Assembly: GCA_035534175.1 (NCBI GenBank)
Contig: DATLSM010000058.1
Location: 1 to 13,344, forward strand
DNA length: 13,344 nucleotides
From: DATLSM01 sp035534175
GTDB taxonomy: Bacteria; Actinomycetota; Thermoleophilia; Solirubrobacterales; 70-9
Direction of reading: 5' to 3'
How positions within the stretch are numbered: position 1 is the stretch's first letter; every line of letters starts with the position of its first letter. Below the pieces are notes generated by a model. It was given only the letters and a program-made list of their open reading frames with translations, was not told where the DNA came from and did no database searches. This document shows positions 1 through 6,307 of this stretch, one piece after another. The position numbers were made by a program, and so were the translations under genes.

Positions 1-836
1 GCGGCGAGAGCGGTGTTCTTGGTGAGCGAGATGTCGATCTGGTCAAAGGCGCCGCTGGCCAGGTAGGCGATCACTTCGGAGGGCAGCGGGTATTGCGCCG
101 CAAGCTTGCCGGACTTGCCGACTTTGGTCGCCGCCAGTGGGATTCGGAGCTTCGGCGAGCGGTAGAGCCAGACGGTGTAGGACTCACCTGCGGGCGAGGG
201 TTCAAGCCCGTTGGCTTCCACCTGGAGTACGACGGTTTTTTTGATCCGCCCGAAAAGCGCCCGGCCGCTGGCGCTGCCACCGTTGAGAGGAGAAAGGATC
301 GCCTGTGTCAGTTTGGAATGAGAAGCCGAGGTATTCGTGCTGCCAGAGGGAGTTGTGGTGGAGGTCGTGGTTGAGCTCGACGGCGACGAGCCGCCGCCGG
401 AGACGGCGAGAACCAGGATCAGGGCGACAACGACGATCCCACCCACACCTGCCGCGAGAAATCGCTGGTCCTTAGGCAGGCGGAAGCTGGGCCGGCGTGG
501 CGCGGGGTTGGAGAGCTTCGAGGGGGGAGGCTTGGACACCGGGGTCGACTCGGCCTTGGCTGGCTCGAGGGGTTTCTTTGCGGTCGGCTCTTTTGCCGTC
601 GCCGCCGCCGTCGGCTCGGGCTCGGGTGCCGCCTCGGGCTCCGCCGCCACCACCTCTGTTTCCTCAGCCTCGCCGGCGACCGTCTGTCCCGACCTGTCGA
701 CCTCTTCCAGCGCTTCGACTACCCTGGCGCGCACTTCCTCGACACTGATCCCCATCAGGGCGGCAATGTCCTCGTACCCCTGCTCTCGCTGGGCGAGTAG
801 CCGGAGCATTGCCCTTTGGTCGTCGGTGAGCGCCAC
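1..836 (-). CDS. HTH (sigma region 4-like) - TM - RskA-like membrane protein, partial
   Basis: The reading frame is open for 278 codons from a GTG at 836 and leaves the window at base 1, so the C-terminus is missing. A TAG at 849-851 lies four codons before the GTG, which makes this the only usable start. Residues 4-46 resemble the sigma-70 region 4 helix-turn-helix (DDQRAMLRLLAQ, then YEDIAALMGISVEEVRARV). Residues 50-117 are an acidic Pro/Ala/Glu linker that becomes Lys/Pro-rich near the membrane. Residues 126-145 form one membrane span, followed by a Ser/Thr-rich stalk (150-174). Residues 175-278 look like the extracytoplasmic domain of anti-sigma-K (RskA) proteins, with the typical GLEPSPAGESYTVWLY stretch at 210-225. 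By analogy the N-terminus is cytoplasmic and could bind DNA or RNA polymerase, with the outer domain as sensor. The function is inferred; the architecture is seen directly. It is divergent from the thioesterase gene. Confidence 0.8.
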   Translation of the reverse strand, partial: MALTDDQRAMLRLLAQREQGYEDIAALMGISVEEVRARVVEALEEVDRSGQTVAGEAEETEVVAAEPEAAPEPEPTAAATAKEPTAKKPLEPAKAESTPVSKPPPSKLSNPAPRRPSFRLPKDQRFLAAGVGGIVVVALILVLAVSGGGSSPSSSTTTSTTTPSGSTNTSASHSKLTQAILSPLNGGSASGRALFGRIKKTVVLQVEANGLEPSPAGESYTVWLYRSPKLRIPLAATKVGKSGKLAAQYPLPSEVIAYLASGAFDQIDISLTKNTALA

Positions 837-845
837 GAGCGGAGA

Positions 846-851
846 AGCCTA
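846..851 (-). promoter_or_regulatory. -10-like box for leaderless HTH/RskA-like gene
   Basis: TAGGCT (read on the minus strand) fits the TANNNT -10 consensus and ends 9 bases before the GTG at 836. There is no Shine-Dalgarno sequence in between, so a leaderless transcript is plausible. I see no recognisable -35 hexamer. Confidence 0.4.
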
Positions 852-887
852 TGTCAGACCGGGGGCCTCTCCGTGCAGCGATCCGAT

Positions 888-894
888 TAAGGTG
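888..894 (+). promoter_or_regulatory. SD-like or -10-like site before thioesterase start
   Basis: AAGGTG (889-894) sits 6 bases before the ATG at 901 and could act as a ribosome binding site. The overlapping TAAGGT (888-893) also fits TANNNT, 7 bases from the ATG, as a leaderless -10 box would. The sequence alone cannot decide, but either reading supports ATG 901 as the start. Confidence 0.35.
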
Positions 895-900
895 CCTCCG

Positions 901-1308
901 ATGGCCGGCGATGAGCGGGGGATCCACCGCCACTTCGACGCTCTGCTCGGCACCGAGTGGATTGACGACGACCCCGACCACGCCCGCGGGCGCCTGCAGG
1001 TGCGCGACGAGCTGCGCCAGCCGGTCGGCGTCCTGCACGGCGGCGTCATGGCAACGCTCGTCGAGAGCGTCTGCTCCCGCGCCACCGCGCTGGCCGTGGG
1101 CGGCGATGGGATGCTGGCATTGGGTCAGTCGATCTCGGTCAGCTTCATCCGTCCCGTCACACAGGGCCACGCCGAGGTGCTCGCCCGCGCCCGCCACCGC
1201 GGCCGCACCACCTGGGTCTGGGATGCCGAGGTCAGCGACGCCGAGGGCAGGCTCTGCGCGCTGGCCCAGATGACCATTGCGGTCAGGCCGTTTGCAGCCG
1301 ACGCCTGA
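901..1308 (+). CDS. PaaI-type hotdog-fold acyl-CoA thioesterase
   Basis: This 135-residue protein is the usual length for a single-domain hotdog thioesterase of the PaaI/YdiI group, which hydrolyses acyl- or aryl-CoA thioesters in the cytoplasm. The diagnostic stretch is VGVLHGGVMATLVESVCS: His46-Gly47-Gly48 forms the oxyanion-side turn and Glu55 stands where the family's catalytic Asp/Glu lies on the long helix. The later strands (MLALGQSISVSFIRPVTQG, then AEVLARARHRGRTTWVWDAEV) match the fold. The ATG is supported by the AAGGTG just upstream; the frame is open further upstream but has no conserved sequence there. The gene is divergent from the HTH/RskA-like gene, 64 bases away, and its TGA is directly followed by the complement of the nadE stop codon. 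The substrate cannot be told from sequence. Confidence 0.85.
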   Translation: MAGDERGIHRHFDALLGTEWIDDDPDHARGRLQVRDELRQPVGVLHGGVMATLVESVCSRATALAVGGDGMLALGQSISVSFIRPVTQGHAEVLARARHRGRTTWVWDAEVSDAEGRLCALAQMTIAVRPFAADA

Positions 1309-3018
1309 CTATCCACCAAATCGATTGGTGATCGGGAGGCGGCGGTCGCGGCCGAAGGCCTTCGGGGTGATGCGGATGCCGGGCGCGGCCTGGCGGCGCT
1401 TGTACTCGGCGTGATCGACCATCCGGACCGCCTCGTCGACCACGTCGGGAGGCAGCCCGGCGGCGGTCATCTCCTCCCGCCCCTCATCGCGCTCGACATA
1501 CGCGGCGAGGATGCGATCGAGCAGCTCATAGGGAGGGAGGGAGTCGCTATCGAGCTGTTCGGGGCGCAGCTCCGCCGACGGCTTACGCTCGAGCACAGAG
1601 TCGGGGACGAGCTCCTGGCCGGCGCGCTCGTTGCGGCGACGGACGAGTTCGTATACGAGCGTCTTCGGCACGTCCTTGATCACGGCGAAGCCGCCCGCCA
1701 TGTCGCCGTAAAGGGTCGCGTAGCCGACCGACATCTCGCTCTTGTTGCCGGTGGTCAGCACCAGCCAGCCGAGTTTGTTGGAGAGCGCCATCATCAGGTT
1801 TCCTCTGATCCGCGCCTGAATGTTCTCGGCGGCGAGGTCGGGCTCCGAAGGTCGGGTCGGGTCGCGGGGAGGCGGCTCCTTTTGTCCGTCTCCCGGCCCC
1901 ACCCAAAAGGGGCCGGTGAGGGCGTCCCCATAGGCCTCCATTACCGCCGCGATCGGTATCTCGATCAACTCGCAGCCGAGGTTTGAAGCGATGGTCCGGG
2001 CGTCGGCCTGCGTCTCGGCGCTGGAATGAGGAGAGGGCATCACCACGCAGCTGACCCGCTCAGCACCAACCGCGTCGGCGGCGAGAAGCGCCACCAGGGC
2101 GGAGTCGATTCCGCCGGAGAGAGCGAGGCCGACATGGCGGAAATCGTTCTTGCGGACGTAGTCGCGCAGGCCGAGGGTCAGCGCCGCGTAGACCTCGTCG
2201 AGGTCCCCCAGCGGTTCGGCAACTCGCCGCGGAAGGGGGGCGATGGGGTCCACTCCTGCAGCAATCGGCCTGCCGGGGGGCGGGGATAGCTCGCAGAGGA
2301 GCAGCTCCTCTTCGAACTGGGCGGCGCGGGCGAGGATCTCGCCACCCGGCTCGACCACGAAGCTCTGTCCGTCGAATACAAGCTCGTCCTGACCGCCGAC
2401 GAGGTTGCAGAAGGCGAAGGAGGTGCCGTAGGTGCGGGCGCGGCTGGCGAACATCTCTTCCCGCTCGGTGCCCTTGCCGCGGTGGTAGGGCGAGCCGGAG
2501 GGGTTGGTGATCAGCTCGGCGCCCGCCGCCGCCTCGGCCGAGGCGGGCGCCCCCTCGACCCAGCAGTCCTCACAGATCGTCAGGCCCACCAGCGCACCGG
2601 CGACCTCGATCGTCACCGGCTCGCTCCCGGGCAAGAAGTAGCGCTGCTCGTCGAAGACCGAATAGTTGGGGAGACGGTTCTTGCGGTACACGGCGCACAC
2701 GGCGCCGTCGGCGAGGACGGCGAGCGAGTTGTGGGCGTGGCGGAAGTCACCGCCGCCGCCGGCCGGCTCGGCGAAGCCGACCACAACGGTCAGGTCCCTC
2801 ACTCCACGGGCCAGGTCCTCGACCGCGCGCCGATTGGCCTCTACGAAGTGACGCTTCAGATAGAGGTCCTCGGCGGGATAGCCACACACGCACAACTCCG
2901 GGAAGATCGCCAGCTCGGCGCCCGCCGCGCGGGCCCGCTCGATCCACTCCGAGATCTTCGCCGCGTTGCCTTCGATGTCGCCAACGGTCGGATTGATCTG
3001 GGCGAGGGCTACACGCAA
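1309..3018 (-). CDS. nadE: Glutamine-dependent NAD(+) synthetase
   Basis: The enzyme makes NAD from deamido-NAD (NaAD) using ATP, with glutamine as ammonia donor, at the last step of NAD biosynthesis. Residues 1-250 form the nitrilase-type glutaminase domain with the Glu-Lys-Cys triad: E41 in FPELCVCGYPAEDL, K113 in YRKNRLPNY and C149 in LTICEDCW. Residues 270-569 form the synthetase domain, with the ATP pyrophosphatase loop SGGIDSA at 301-307, ENIQARIRG, TTGNKSEMSVGYATLYGDMA and the C-terminal ITNRFGG. The start is TTG at 3018, preceded by GGAGA six bases upstream; the protein then begins RVALAQINPTVGD, as the family does. At 569 residues it is slightly long because of an apparent insertion around residues 369-392 (see the repeat at 1893). 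It lies 95 bases downstream of the WS/DGAT gene on the same strand and may be cotranscribed or have its own promoter. Confidence 0.96.
   Translation of the reverse strand: MRVALAQINPTVGDIEGNAAKISEWIERARAAGAELAIFPELCVCGYPAEDLYLKRHFVEANRRAVEDLARGVRDLTVVVGFAEPAGGGGDFRHAHNSLAVLADGAVCAVYRKNRLPNYSVFDEQRYFLPGSEPVTIEVAGALVGLTICEDCWVEGAPASAEAAAGAELITNPSGSPYHRGKGTEREEMFASRARTYGTSFAFCNLVGGQDELVFDGQSFVVEPGGEILARAAQFEEELLLCELSPPPGRPIAAGVDPIAPLPRRVAEPLGDLDEVYAALTLGLRDYVRKNDFRHVGLALSGGIDSALVALLAADAVGAERVSCVVMPSPHSSAETQADARTIASNLGCELIEIPIAAVMEAYGDALTGPFWVGPGDGQKEPPPRDPTRPSEPDLAAENIQARIRGNLMMALSNKLGWLVLTTGNKSEMSVGYATLYGDMAGGFAVIKDVPKTLVYELVRRRNERAGQELVPDSVLERKPSAELRPEQLDSDSLPPYELLDRILAAYVERDEGREEMTAAGLPPDVVDEAVRMVDHAEYKRRQAAPGIRITPKAFGRDRRLPITNRFGG
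1311..1332. terminator. Hairpin at thioesterase/nadE convergent junction (weak candidate)
   Basis: CACCAA (1314-1319) and TTGGTG (1325-1330) pair across a 5-base loop, with two further A-T pairs outside a bulged C. The hairpin begins 3 bases after the thioesterase stop. It lies inside the last codons of nadE, and there is no T-tract. Part of the pairing may simply come from the conserved ITNRFGG codons. Confidence 0.25.
1893..1916. repeat. Palindromic element inside nadE insertion
   Basis: CCGGCCCC (1893-1900) and GGGGCCGG (1909-1916) form a perfect 8-base inverted repeat around an 8-base loop. On the minus strand a bulged A allows three more pairs (CTC with GAG). It encodes residues 368-376 of NadE (TGPFWVGPG), at the left edge of a Pro-rich stretch that most NadE proteins, as I remember them, lack between the LTGP-like segment and the ENIQAR motif. 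This is consistent with a small mobile palindrome that inserted in frame. Confidence 0.5.
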
Positions 3019-3113
3019 GGCGGGTCTCCGTCGGGTGGGGCGCTCACAGGCGAAGTATCGCCGTCGAGCGCCGGAGCAGTCTGAGCCCGACGGCAGCCTC
3101 CAGCGCCGATGCC
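3019..3113. other. Short intergenic spacer between WS/DGAT gene and nadE
   Basis: These 95 bases hold the nadE ribosome binding site (GGAGA, minus strand 3029-3025). I see no clear terminator or strong promoter here, so read-through from the WS/DGAT gene into nadE is possible. Confidence 0.4.
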
Positions 3114-4562
3114 CTAGGCCTGGGCCTCGGGGGTAAGGACGGCCCCGTCGACCCCCGCCTCGCGCCGGACCTTCGACCGGGCGCGCCGCTTCGGCCCAGC
3201 GGTCACCTCCACCTCGCGGATCGCCTCCTCTAGGTCCAGGGCGAAGCTGTCGAGGTCGGCCATCGCGTCATAGTCGCCGATCAGGCCAAAGTTGACCTGG
3301 CCGTTGTAGGACATGATCCCGACGCAGAGCGCCTGGTTGCGGGCCAGCGGCACCATCGGGAATATCGACTCCATCTGGCGGCCGAGGACGTAGAGCGGGA
3401 GCTGCGGCCCGGGAACGTTGGTGACGACCAGGTTGAAGAAGCGCTGGGCCGGCTGCAGGCGGGCAGCCTGGGCGGCGATCGTCGGCGGTGCGAAGTCGGT
3501 GATCCTGGTCAGGATCTCGGCACCAATCGCCTGGCCGGAGGCCTTCAGGTCGCCCATCGTCGCGGTGACCAGGCGCAGCCGCTCGACGGGGTCCTCGCAC
3601 CAGACGGGCAGCGCCGCCATCATCGCCGCGATTCGGTTGCCTAGCGCTCCGTGCTCCTCGTCGGCGCGGACGCTGACCGGGACCATCGCCCGCATCTCCA
3701 GGCCCTCGGTGTCGTGGCCGCGGGCGCGCAGATAGTTGCCGAGTGCGCCGGCGACGATGGAGAGGATCACGTCGTTGACGGTGCCGCCGTGGGCGTCCTT
3801 GACCCGCTTCAACCCGGCGAGGTCAGTCTGGGCGATCGCGAAGCGCCGGTGGGGGCCGATCTCAACGTTGAACGGGGTGGCGGGGGCGGCGATCCCGGCG
3901 CCGATGATCTTCCCCGTCGCGCCGATCCCCCGCGCGATCTGGCGCGGCCCGCGCAGCGCCGCGCGGACGCCACGCACGATCTCCCTGGGGCTGGTCAGGC
4001 GCTCGCGCAGCGCGTCGCCAAGCAATTCCAAATCGGTCGGTTCGGGCCTGGCAAGCCACCTGGGGGGCGCCGACGGCGGGGCTGGCGGATCGCGGTCGAG
4101 GTCATAGAGGACGGTGGTGATGTCGACGCCGGAGATGCCGTCGACCAGCGCGTGGTGGCTCTTGCCGACGACGGCAAAGCGCCCGTCGCGCAGGCCCTCG
4201 ACCTGCCACAGCTCCCAGAGTGGCTTGGTGCGATCGAGCTGTTGGGAGAAGATCCGCGCCGCCAGGTTGCGCAGCTGCTCCTCGGAGCCGGGCGCCGGCA
4301 GCGCGGTCTGGCGCACGTGGTAATCGAGGTTGAGGTGGGGGTCATCGACCCAGACTGGCCGGCCCTGGCCGAAGGGGATGAAGCGCAGCTTCTGGCGGAA
4401 GCGCGGCACCAGGTGCAGGCGGGAGGCGATGTGTTCGCGGAACTCCTGGTGGCTGGGCGGCGGCCCCTCGAAGATGATCGTCGAGGCGACGTGCATGTGC
4501 GCTCCGGCACGCTCCATGTGCAGGAAGGAGGAATCGAGCCCGCTCAGCCGATCGTTAGCCAC
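3114..4562 (-). CDS. WS/DGAT-family wax ester synthase / diacylglycerol O-acyltransferase
   Basis: Members transfer an acyl group from acyl-CoA to a fatty alcohol or diacylglycerol, making wax esters or storage triacylglycerol at the inner face of the membrane. The 482-residue length is typical. Visible family motifs in order are LDSSFLHMER near the N-terminus, PLWELWQVEGL (114-124), the catalytic HHALVDG (His136, His137, Asp141, Gly142), NDVIL (253-257), LGNR (297-300) and VTNVPGP (370-376). The end of the protein (about 456-470) is an Arg/Lys-rich tail, which could help membrane binding. The start is GTG at 4562; an ATG nearby at 4570 is out of frame. The Shine-Dalgarno sequence is weak, which together with the 30-base gap suggests dependence on translation of dinB upstream. 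The lipid substrate is not predictable from sequence, and actinobacteria often carry many paralogues. Confidence 0.93.
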   Translation of the reverse strand: MANDRLSGLDSSFLHMERAGAHMHVASTIIFEGPPPSHQEFREHIASRLHLVPRFRQKLRFIPFGQGRPVWVDDPHLNLDYHVRQTALPAPGSEEQLRNLAARIFSQQLDRTKPLWELWQVEGLRDGRFAVVGKSHHALVDGISGVDITTVLYDLDRDPPAPPSAPPRWLARPEPTDLELLGDALRERLTSPREIVRGVRAALRGPRQIARGIGATGKIIGAGIAAPATPFNVEIGPHRRFAIAQTDLAGLKRVKDAHGGTVNDVILSIVAGALGNYLRARGHDTEGLEMRAMVPVSVRADEEHGALGNRIAAMMAALPVWCEDPVERLRLVTATMGDLKASGQAIGAEILTRITDFAPPTIAAQAARLQPAQRFFNLVVTNVPGPQLPLYVLGRQMESIFPMVPLARNQALCVGIMSYNGQVNFGLIGDYDAMADLDSFALDLEEAIREVEVTAGPKRRARSKVRREAGVDGAVLTPEAQA

Positions 4563-4580
4563 CTGGCCATCTTCGCAGAC

Positions 4581-4590
4581 CCCCGCGGGG
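4581..4590. repeat. 10-base GC palindrome between dinB and WS/DGAT gene
   Basis: CCCCGCGGGG is its own reverse complement and occupies a third of the 30-base spacer. It could form a small stem in the dinB-WS/DGAT transcript, but it may be only composition. Confidence 0.3.
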
Positions 4591-4592
4591 CG

Positions 4593-5684
4593 TCAATCGG
4601 TGAGGGCCAGCCGAAGCTGGTCATCCTGGGCAAGCTCCCCGGCGCCATCGCCGAGCTCTCGCTCGAAGGAGGCCACGCGCACTCCGAGGAGCCGCACCGG
4701 GCGGGGCGGGTCGTAGGCGCGCAGCAGCTCCAGAGCGATCGAACCGACGAGGGCGGGGTCGTCGGTTGGCCGCGCCACAGTCTGGGAGCGGGTGACGTTG
4801 GTCCAGTCATCTAGCCGCACCTTGATCCCGATCGTTCGCCCCTCCAGGCCACGGGAGCGCAGGCCCCGGCACAGCTCCTCGGCGAGGCCGCTCAGCGAGG
4901 CCTCCAGCTCGGCTCGGTCGCCCACATCGACGTCGAAGGTCGTCTCAGCCGATTGCGACTTCGCCTCGCGCACGACGGTGAGCTGGGTGTCGTCTTCGAA
5001 GCGGGCGCGGCTGAGAAGCCAGCGGCCCATCCGCGGCCCGAAGGCGCCGATCATCGCCGCCGGCTCCTGAGTGCGCAGGGCAGTCAGGCTCTTTATGCCC
5101 ATCTGTTCCAGCTTGATCGCGGTCTTCGGCCCGATCCCAGGGACCAGGCCGGGGGGGTGGTCGGCGAATCGGTCAATCGCCTCAGCGCGCGAGAGTACGA
5201 CGAGCCCGGCGGGCTTGCCCAGCTCGCTCACGATCTTGGCCAGCAGCCGGTTCTCGGAGATGCCGATCGAGCAGGTCAGACCGATTTCCTCGCGGATCTC
5301 GGTAACAATGCGGCGCATCGTCGACTTGGGGGAGAAAATGTCGGTGAGGTCGACGTAGGCCTCATCCAGTCCGACTACCTCCACGGTCTCCGCGTTGCGG
5401 CGCAGGATCTCCATCACCTCGCTGGACGCCTTTCGGTAGGCGGCGAAGTCGGGCCTCAGGTAGACCGCATCGGGCAGCCTGCGCCGGGCGATCGCGGCTG
5501 GCATCGCCGAGTGGATCCCGGCCAGCTTCCGAGCCTCATAGCTCGCCGTCGTCACCACCGCCCGCGGCCCTGAGCCGCAGACGACGACGGGTTTGCCCCG
5601 CAGCTCGGGCCGGCGCCGCAGCTCGACCGACGCGTAGAAGGCATCCATGTCCACGAGTGCGATGCAGTGGCGCCAATCCCTCAC
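4593..5684 (-). CDS. dinB: DNA polymerase IV (Y-family translesion polymerase)
   Basis: This Y-family polymerase extends primers across damaged or misaligned template. Numbered from the GTG at 5684, the 363-residue protein has the catalytic acidic residues in VDMDAFYASVE (Asp12) and GLDEAYVDL (Asp107, Glu108), the nucleotide-contact stretch YEARKLAGIHSAMP (49-62), and the helix-hairpin-helix PGLVPGIGPKTAIKLEQMGI in the thumb. The little-finger domain follows (about 230-345). The last residues contain QLRLAL, which resembles the sliding-clamp binding motif QLxLF. The frame stays open upstream to a GTG at 5801, with an ATG at 5765, but those residues look unlike the family. A strong promoter with its -10 box 8 bases before GTG 5684 favours this start and a leaderless message. 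I see no convincing LexA box. The WS/DGAT gene follows 30 bases downstream. Confidence 0.92.
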   Translation of the reverse strand: MRDWRHCIALVDMDAFYASVELRRRPELRGKPVVVCGSGPRAVVTTASYEARKLAGIHSAMPAAIARRRLPDAVYLRPDFAAYRKASSEVMEILRRNAETVEVVGLDEAYVDLTDIFSPKSTMRRIVTEIREEIGLTCSIGISENRLLAKIVSELGKPAGLVVLSRAEAIDRFADHPPGLVPGIGPKTAIKLEQMGIKSLTALRTQEPAAMIGAFGPRMGRWLLSRARFEDDTQLTVVREAKSQSAETTFDVDVGDRAELEASLSGLAEELCRGLRSRGLEGRTIGIKVRLDDWTNVTRSQTVARPTDDPALVGSIALELLRAYDPPRPVRLLGVRVASFERELGDGAGELAQDDQLRLALTD

Positions 5685-5692
5685 TCCTTTGA

Positions 5693-5720
5693 ACTCTAGG
5701 CGCGGAGTCGGCGGGGTCAA
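5693..5720 (-). promoter_or_regulatory. Promoter of dinB (leaderless)
   Basis: On the minus strand, TTGACC (5720-5715), a 16-base spacer and TAGAGT (5698-5693) make the best sigma-70-type promoter in the window. Transcription would begin at or a few bases before the GTG at 5684, so the mRNA would be leaderless and longer dinB starts would lie upstream of the transcript. Confidence 0.6.
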
Positions 5721-5822
5721 GAGGCATCGGTCTCCCCATCCTCCGAGCGTCCGGGGGCGATTCATTGCGCCACCCGACCGGTGGAAAACGATGCCTTCCA
5801 CCCTGTTGATTCACGAGGGCAC

Positions 5823-5863
5823 CTCAGATCCCAACGGCGGAAAAGTGGGATTCTCACTCTGAG
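5823..5863. repeat. Nested inverted repeat upstream of dinB and the small unknown gene
   Basis: ATCCCA (5828-5833) pairs with TGGGAT (5846-5851). Directly outside it on the left, CTCAG (5823-5827) pairs with CTGAG (5859-5863). The right side has a 7-base internal loop. It lies in the divergent intergenic region and could be an operator or RNA structure. No function can be assigned. Confidence 0.35.
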
Positions 5864-5913
5864 TTAATCGGCGGCTGACTCCTCTCCGAGGTGCGCAGGC
5901 AGAGTGGGGCCTT

Positions 5914-5919
5914 TAAACT
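5914..5919 (+). promoter_or_regulatory. -10-like box for leaderless small gene
   Basis: TAAACT fits TANNNT and ends 8 bases before the ATG at 5928. There is no Shine-Dalgarno sequence between them and no obvious -35. This supports ATG 5928 over the in-frame GTG at 5904. Confidence 0.4.
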
Positions 5920-5927
5920 TCCCGGGC

Positions 5928-6206
5928 ATGGCTCCGGCCGAGGCGAAGAACCTCGAGGCGATCGCGAAGGCGATCGACCAGCACAACTCGAACTGCGCGT
6001 TCCCCGCCGCCGAAGTGCGGATGAATCCGTTCGAGGTCGAGCGGCTGGGATGGGATCAGGTCCGGGGCCTACCGCTGGTCCCCGACGCGGCGATCGGCAC
6101 GGGCCGCTTTCGCATCGTCTGCTCCGGCGAAATTGATGGCGGCGGCCAGGAGGAGGTCGAGGCTGTGGGGCGCGAGCTGGTGACCGTCTCCCCCAACGAT
6201 AACTGA
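5928..6206 (+). CDS. Small conserved-looking protein of unknown function
   Basis: I do not recognise this 92-residue protein. Its codons are strongly G/C-ending and match the neighbouring genes, so it is very probably real. It begins MAPAEAKNLEAIAKAIDQHN, likely a helix, and continues NSNCAFPAAEVRMNPFEVE and a segment with LPLVPDAAIGTGRFRIVCSG. It has two cysteines (in NSNCAF and IVCSG), no membrane span and no signal peptide, so it is expected to be cytosolic. It ends EAVGRELVTVSPNDN. The start is placed at the ATG behind the TAAACT box; the GTG eight codons earlier adds nothing recognisable. It stands alone, divergent from dinB and convergent with ccdA. Confidence 0.7.
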   Translation: MAPAEAKNLEAIAKAIDQHNSNCAFPAAEVRMNPFEVERLGWDQVRGLPLVPDAAIGTGRFRIVCSGEIDGGGQEEVEAVGRELVTVSPNDN

Positions 6207-6261
6207 GGCCCCGACAAGGCTCAGGGCAGGTAGATCAAAGACGCAGCGTGCCGTTCGCTCG

Positions 6262-6281
6262 CCCCCAAGGCGGTCGGGGGG
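6262..6281. terminator. GC-rich hairpin between small gene and ccdA (candidate)
   Basis: CCCCC (6262-6266) and GGGGG (within 6276-6281) can pair across about 9 bases in the 101-base convergent gap. It could end transcription in both directions. There is no T-tract, so support is structural only. Confidence 0.35.
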
Positions 6282-6307
6282 TCCGATAAGCGCCGGTCGG
6301 GCAGCTC

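Noticed and set aside
181..215. tRNA-like GGTTCAAGCC string
   Set aside because: It lies within coding sequence and has no surrounding cloverleaf arms.
337..900. Long plus-strand open frame leading into the thioesterase
   Set aside because: Bases 337-836 are the antisense of the HTH/RskA-like gene, whose domains are recognisable. The conserved thioesterase sequence begins at ATG 901.
3651..4814. 387-codon plus-strand frame opposite the WS/DGAT gene and dinB
   Set aside because: It is antisense to two clearly recognised genes and its translation has no family-like motifs. GC-rich third positions commonly open such shadow frames.
5690..5725. SOS (LexA) box upstream of dinB
   Set aside because: GAAC occurs near 5691 but there is no matching GTTC arm at the right spacing.
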